Below the pieces are notes generated by a model, which saw nothing but the letters and a program-made list of their open reading frames with translations, searched no databases and had not been told where the DNA came from. DNA of 7,739 nucleotides from Chromatiales bacterium (lineage in GTDB: Bacteria > Pseudomonadota > Gammaproteobacteria > CAMYNG01), in assembly GCA_026990045.1 (NCBI GenBank), contig JALSIK010000421.1, positions 1 to 7,739 on the forward strand, in the 5' to 3' direction. Both the position numbers and the translations under genes were made by a program. This document shows positions 5,228-7,739 of the stretch, one piece after another. Each line of letters begins with the position of its first letter. Position 1 is the first letter of the stretch.

Positions 5228-6709
5228 TCAGTCGTCGCCCTGCAGCAGGTTGCGCCATTCCTGGTCCTCGCGGTCGAACAGGCGGTGGTCCTCCACCGGG
5301 CCCCAGCTCCCGGCCGGGTAGGTGTGGATGAAGTCGCGCTCGGTGCTCCACACCTTGAGGATGGGGTCCACCACCTCCCACGCCCAGCGCACCTCGTCGT
5401 AGCGCAGGAACAGGGTGCAGTCGTTCTCGATCACGTCCAGCAGGAGGTCCTCGTAGGCCTCCAGCTTGTTGGTGATGGTGCCGCAGTAGGCGGCGTCGAG
5501 CCGGGTGGTCTGGGTGCGCAGCTCCAGGCCCGGTTCCTTGGTCTGGATCTCCATGCGCACGCATTCCTGCGGCTGGATGCCCATGAGGATCCAGTTGGGC
5601 CGCAGCTTCTCGATGTGGGTCTTGCGGAACAACTGCTGCGGCGGGTGCTTGAAGCGGATGGCGATGAGCGAGCTGTCCCGGGCCAGGCGCTTGCCGGTGC
5701 GCAGGTAGAAGGGCACGTTGCGCCAGCGCCAGTTGTCGATGTAGAGCTTGAGCGAGGCATAGGTCTCGGTGGTGCTGTGGGCGGGGATGTCCGGTTCCTC
5801 CAGGTAGCCGGGCACCGCCTCGCCGTTCACTTCACCGGCCGCGTACTGGGCGCGGAAGGCATGGGCATGGACCGCGCCGCGCGGAATGGGGCGGATGGAG
5901 CGCAGCACCTTGACCTTCTCGTCGCGCAGGGCGTCGGCATCCAGGCTGGCCGGCGGCTCCATGGCCACCAGGGTGAGCATCTGCAGCAGGTGGCTCTGGA
6001 GCATGTCGCGCATGGCGCCCACCCCGTCGTAGTAGCCGGCGCGCCCGGCGATGCCCTGGGTCTCGGCGTGGGTGATCTGCACGTGGTCGATGTAGTTGCG
6101 GTTCCACAGCGGCTCCAGCATGAGGTTGGCGAAGCGGAACACCAGCACGTTCTGCACCATGGACTTGCCGAGGTAGTGGTCGATGCGGAAGATCTGCCGC
6201 TCGGCGAAGTGGCGGTGCAGCTTCTCCTCCAGGATCTCGGCGCTCTCCAGGTCGTAACCGAAGGGTTTCTCGATCACCACCCGGCGCCAGCCGCCGGCCT
6301 CGTCGTTGAGTCCCGCCCGGGCCAGTTGCGTGGCCACCTCGGCGTAGGCCGACGGCTGCAGGGCCATGTAGAAGACCATGTTGCGCGGGCAGCCGGGATC
6401 GTCGAGCACGGCCGCGCGCAGGCGGGTGTAGGTGTCCCCCTCGCGGATGTCGCCGGAGAGAAAGCGCAGGCGCGCGGCGAAGCGGTCCCAGGTGGCCGCC
6501 TCGGGCTCGCCGCCGAGGAAGTCGCAGCACAGCCCGCGCACGTACTCGCGCCAGGCGTCGTGGTCCCACTGGCGCCGGCCCACGCCCAGGACGCACAGGG
6601 CCTCGGGCAGGCGCCCGGCGGCGTCGAGCTGGAACAGGGCCGGCAGCAGCTTGGTCCGGGCCAGGTTGCCGGTGGCGCCGAAGATGGTGAAGACGCAGGG
6701 CTCAGCCAT
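5228..6709 (-). CDS. zwf: Glucose-6-phosphate 1-dehydrogenase
   Basis: This enzyme oxidises glucose-6-phosphate to 6-phosphogluconolactone with NAD(P)+, the entry step of the oxidative pentose-phosphate pathway. It is 493 aa, the normal full length. The N-terminal Rossmann domain carries FGATGNLARTKLLPAL (11-24 region, K20). EKPFG is at 147-151 (K148), the substrate-binding RIDHYLGK at 175-182 with D177 and H178, and DGVGAMRDMLQSHLLQ carries the general-base H240. These numbers coincide with the Leuconostoc enzyme's catalytic residues as I remember them. The C-terminal beta+alpha domain includes YLRTGKRL and ends in WRNLLQGDD. Small departures are GATGN where GASGD is commoner, and LGKS where LGKE is commoner. 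The ATG is preceded by GGAGG (6716-6720) six nt upstream and overlaps the end of gnd by 8 nt, indicating translational coupling. A hairpin follows the stop. Confidence 0.97.
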   Translation of the reverse strand: MAEPCVFTIFGATGNLARTKLLPALFQLDAAGRLPEALCVLGVGRRQWDHDAWREYVRGLCCDFLGGEPEAATWDRFAARLRFLSGDIREGDTYTRLRAAVLDDPGCPRNMVFYMALQPSAYAEVATQLARAGLNDEAGGWRRVVIEKPFGYDLESAEILEEKLHRHFAERQIFRIDHYLGKSMVQNVLVFRFANLMLEPLWNRNYIDHVQITHAETQGIAGRAGYYDGVGAMRDMLQSHLLQMLTLVAMEPPASLDADALRDEKVKVLRSIRPIPRGAVHAHAFRAQYAAGEVNGEAVPGYLEEPDIPAHSTTETYASLKLYIDNWRWRNVPFYLRTGKRLARDSSLIAIRFKHPPQQLFRKTHIEKLRPNWILMGIQPQECVRMEIQTKEPGLELRTQTTRLDAAYCGTITNKLEAYEDLLLDVIENDCTLFLRYDEVRWAWEVVDPILKVWSTERDFIHTYPAGSWGPVEDHRLFDREDQEWRNLLQGDD

Positions 6710-7625
6710 CGCCGTCCTCCGGCTTCACCACGGCGTGGCCGCCGAAGGCCCGGCGCATCATGGCCAGCAGGCGGTGGCCGTAGCCCTCGCGGTCCTGGCT
6801 GGCGAAGCGCATGTGCAGGGCCAGGGCCAGCACCGGGGCCGGGGTGCCCTGGGCCACGGCCTCGTCCGCGGTCCAGCGGCCCTCGCCCGAGTCGGGCACC
6901 ACCGGCGCCACGCCGGCCAGCTCCTGGTCGCGGGCCAGGAACTCGGCGGTGAGGTCCAGAAGCCAGCTGCGCACCACCGAGCCGTGGCGCCACAGCTCGG
7001 CGATCTGCGCCAGGTCCAGGTGGAACTCCCGCTTGCCGTGGAGCAGGGCGAAGCCCTCGGCCATGGCCTGCATCATGCCGTACTCGATGCCGTTGTGGAT
7101 CATCTTGGTGAAATGGCCGGCCCCCGGCGGGCCCACGTGGGCCCAGCCGCGGTCGGGGGCCGGCGCCAGCACCCTGAGCACGGGCTCCACCAGGGCCACC
7201 GCCTCGGGCGTGCCGCCCACCATCATGCAGTAGCCGTTGTCCAGGCCCCACACGCCGCCCGAGGTGCCCGCATCCACGAAGTGGATGCCGCGCCCGGCGA
7301 GCCATTGCGCCCGCCGCAGGCTGTCGTGGTAGTTGGCGTTGCCGCCGTCCACGAGTACGTCGCCCGCGTCCAGGCGGGCGGCGGTCTCGCGGAGCATGGT
7401 CTCGGTGACCTCGCCCGCGGGCAGCATGAGCCAGACCACCCGCGGCGGGGCGAGGCGGGCCACGGCGTCGGCGGGGTCCGCCGCCGGTTCCAGCCCCTCC
7501 TCGGCGGCCAGGGTGTCGAGGATCCCGCGCGAGCGGTTCCAGCCCACCACGCCGATGCCGCCGCGCAGCAGGCGGCGGGCCATGTTGGACCCCATGCGGC
7601 CCAGGCCGAACAGTGCCAGTTTCAC
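6702..7625 (-). CDS. gnd: 6-phosphogluconate dehydrogenase, decarboxylating, short (YqeC-like) form
   Basis: This enzyme converts 6-phosphogluconate to ribulose-5-phosphate and CO2 with reduction of NAD(P)+. It is 307 aa, the short form of the family (about 300 aa), lacking the long C-terminal tail of the 470-aa E. coli Gnd. The Rossmann fold shows GLGRMGSNMARRL (7-19) and, after strand 2, WNRSR (29-33). Also visible are LMLPAGEVTE, DVLVDGGNANYHDS, the substrate loop DAGTSGGVWGLDNGYCMMVGG, and the catalytic helix GHFTKMIHNGIEYGMMQAMAEG (Lys and His-Asn). The NRSR segment resembles NADP-using enzymes (inference). The start is GTG 7625 with a strong AAAGGAGG (7633-7640) seven nt upstream. It is the first gene of a gnd-zwf pair; the zwf ATG lies inside its last codons. 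Together with pgl and glk on the other strand it completes the oxidative branch. Confidence 0.94.
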   Translation of the reverse strand: MKLALFGLGRMGSNMARRLLRGGIGVVGWNRSRGILDTLAAEEGLEPAADPADAVARLAPPRVVWLMLPAGEVTETMLRETAARLDAGDVLVDGGNANYHDSLRRAQWLAGRGIHFVDAGTSGGVWGLDNGYCMMVGGTPEAVALVEPVLRVLAPAPDRGWAHVGPPGAGHFTKMIHNGIEYGMMQAMAEGFALLHGKREFHLDLAQIAELWRHGSVVRSWLLDLTAEFLARDQELAGVAPVVPDSGEGRWTADEAVAQGTPAPVLALALHMRFASQDREGYGHRLLAMMRRAFGGHAVVKPEDGDG

Positions 7626-7654
7626 CGCGGCGCCTCCTTTCCCTCGGGTGCGAA

Positions 7655-7689
7655 AACCGGTTGCGGATGGAACGGGATCAACTCTAGCA
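7655..7689 (-). promoter_or_regulatory. Possible extended -10 promoter with downstream AACCGGTT palindrome, upstream of gnd
   Basis: On the minus strand TGC-TAGAGT (7689-7681) resembles an extended -10 box (TGn then 4 of 6 to TATAAT); no good -35 is seen in the GC-rich DNA above it. The perfect palindrome AACCGGTT (7655-7662) would lie about 12-20 nt after the predicted transcription start and 29 nt before the GTG, a place where a repressor could block elongation. The same palindrome occurs upstream of parA. No HexR-like palindrome is visible. The remaining sequence to the right edge shows no gene. Confidence 0.35.
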
Positions 7690-7739
7690 CGGAAGCCGGG
7701 CGCGGGCGCGGCGATAAAGCTGGGCAGGCGCGGCCGGGT

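Noticed and set aside
4909..5331. 140-codon open frame starting FNAETQRR between glk and zwf
   Set aside because: It is made of intergenic repeats; the start matches a well-known type of spurious ORF, and its 3' part runs into the zwf end on the other strand.
5195..6952. 585-codon plus-strand open frame opposite zwf and gnd
   Set aside because: It is antisense to zwf, which has every catalytic motif, and the product shows no domain. It reflects codon bias.

Overview
The window is very GC-rich (about 70% or more by eye), tightly packed bacterial chromosome. The UbiD, Zwf, Glk and Pgl sequences resemble gammaproteobacterial proteins. Together with the DUF481 outer-membrane protein, this suggests a high-GC gammaproteobacterium, possibly of Ectothiorhodospiraceae/Chromatiales type. 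The assignment is by recognition only and is not proven.

Layout, left to right. Positions 1-210 hold the C-terminal tail of a medium-chain dehydrogenase/quinone-oxidoreductase-like gene. It is followed after 11 nt by ubiD (222-1688, ubiquinone biosynthesis decarboxylase). The end of ubiD overlaps the start of a DUF481 beta-barrel gene (1664-2386). A 120-nt gap with a palindromic motif precedes a second rightward unit: an orphan ParA-type ATPase (2507-3151), pgl (3163-3900) and glk (3904-4896). A 331-nt convergent intergenic region (4897-5227) is packed with inverted and palindromic repeats. On the minus strand, gnd (7625-6702) and zwf (6709-5228) form a leftward pair that overlaps by 8 nt and has its own upstream region at the right edge.

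How the genes work together. Glk makes glucose-6-phosphate, Zwf oxidises it to 6-phosphogluconolactone, Pgl hydrolyses that to 6-phosphogluconate, and Gnd decarboxylates it to ribulose-5-phosphate. Glucose phosphorylation plus the whole oxidative pentose-phosphate branch is therefore encoded by two convergent units. The ParA-like ATPase is the functional outsider in the pgl-glk unit, and no ParB-like partner lies in the window. ubiD and the DUF481 gene are an unrelated neighbouring unit.

Most of the window is recognisable housekeeping metabolism, and I see no clear novel system. The points most worth a second look are the repeat mosaic between glk and zwf, the orphan ParA in a sugar operon, an AACCGGTT palindrome present only upstream of parA and gnd, and the NADP-type fingerprint in the short-form Gnd.
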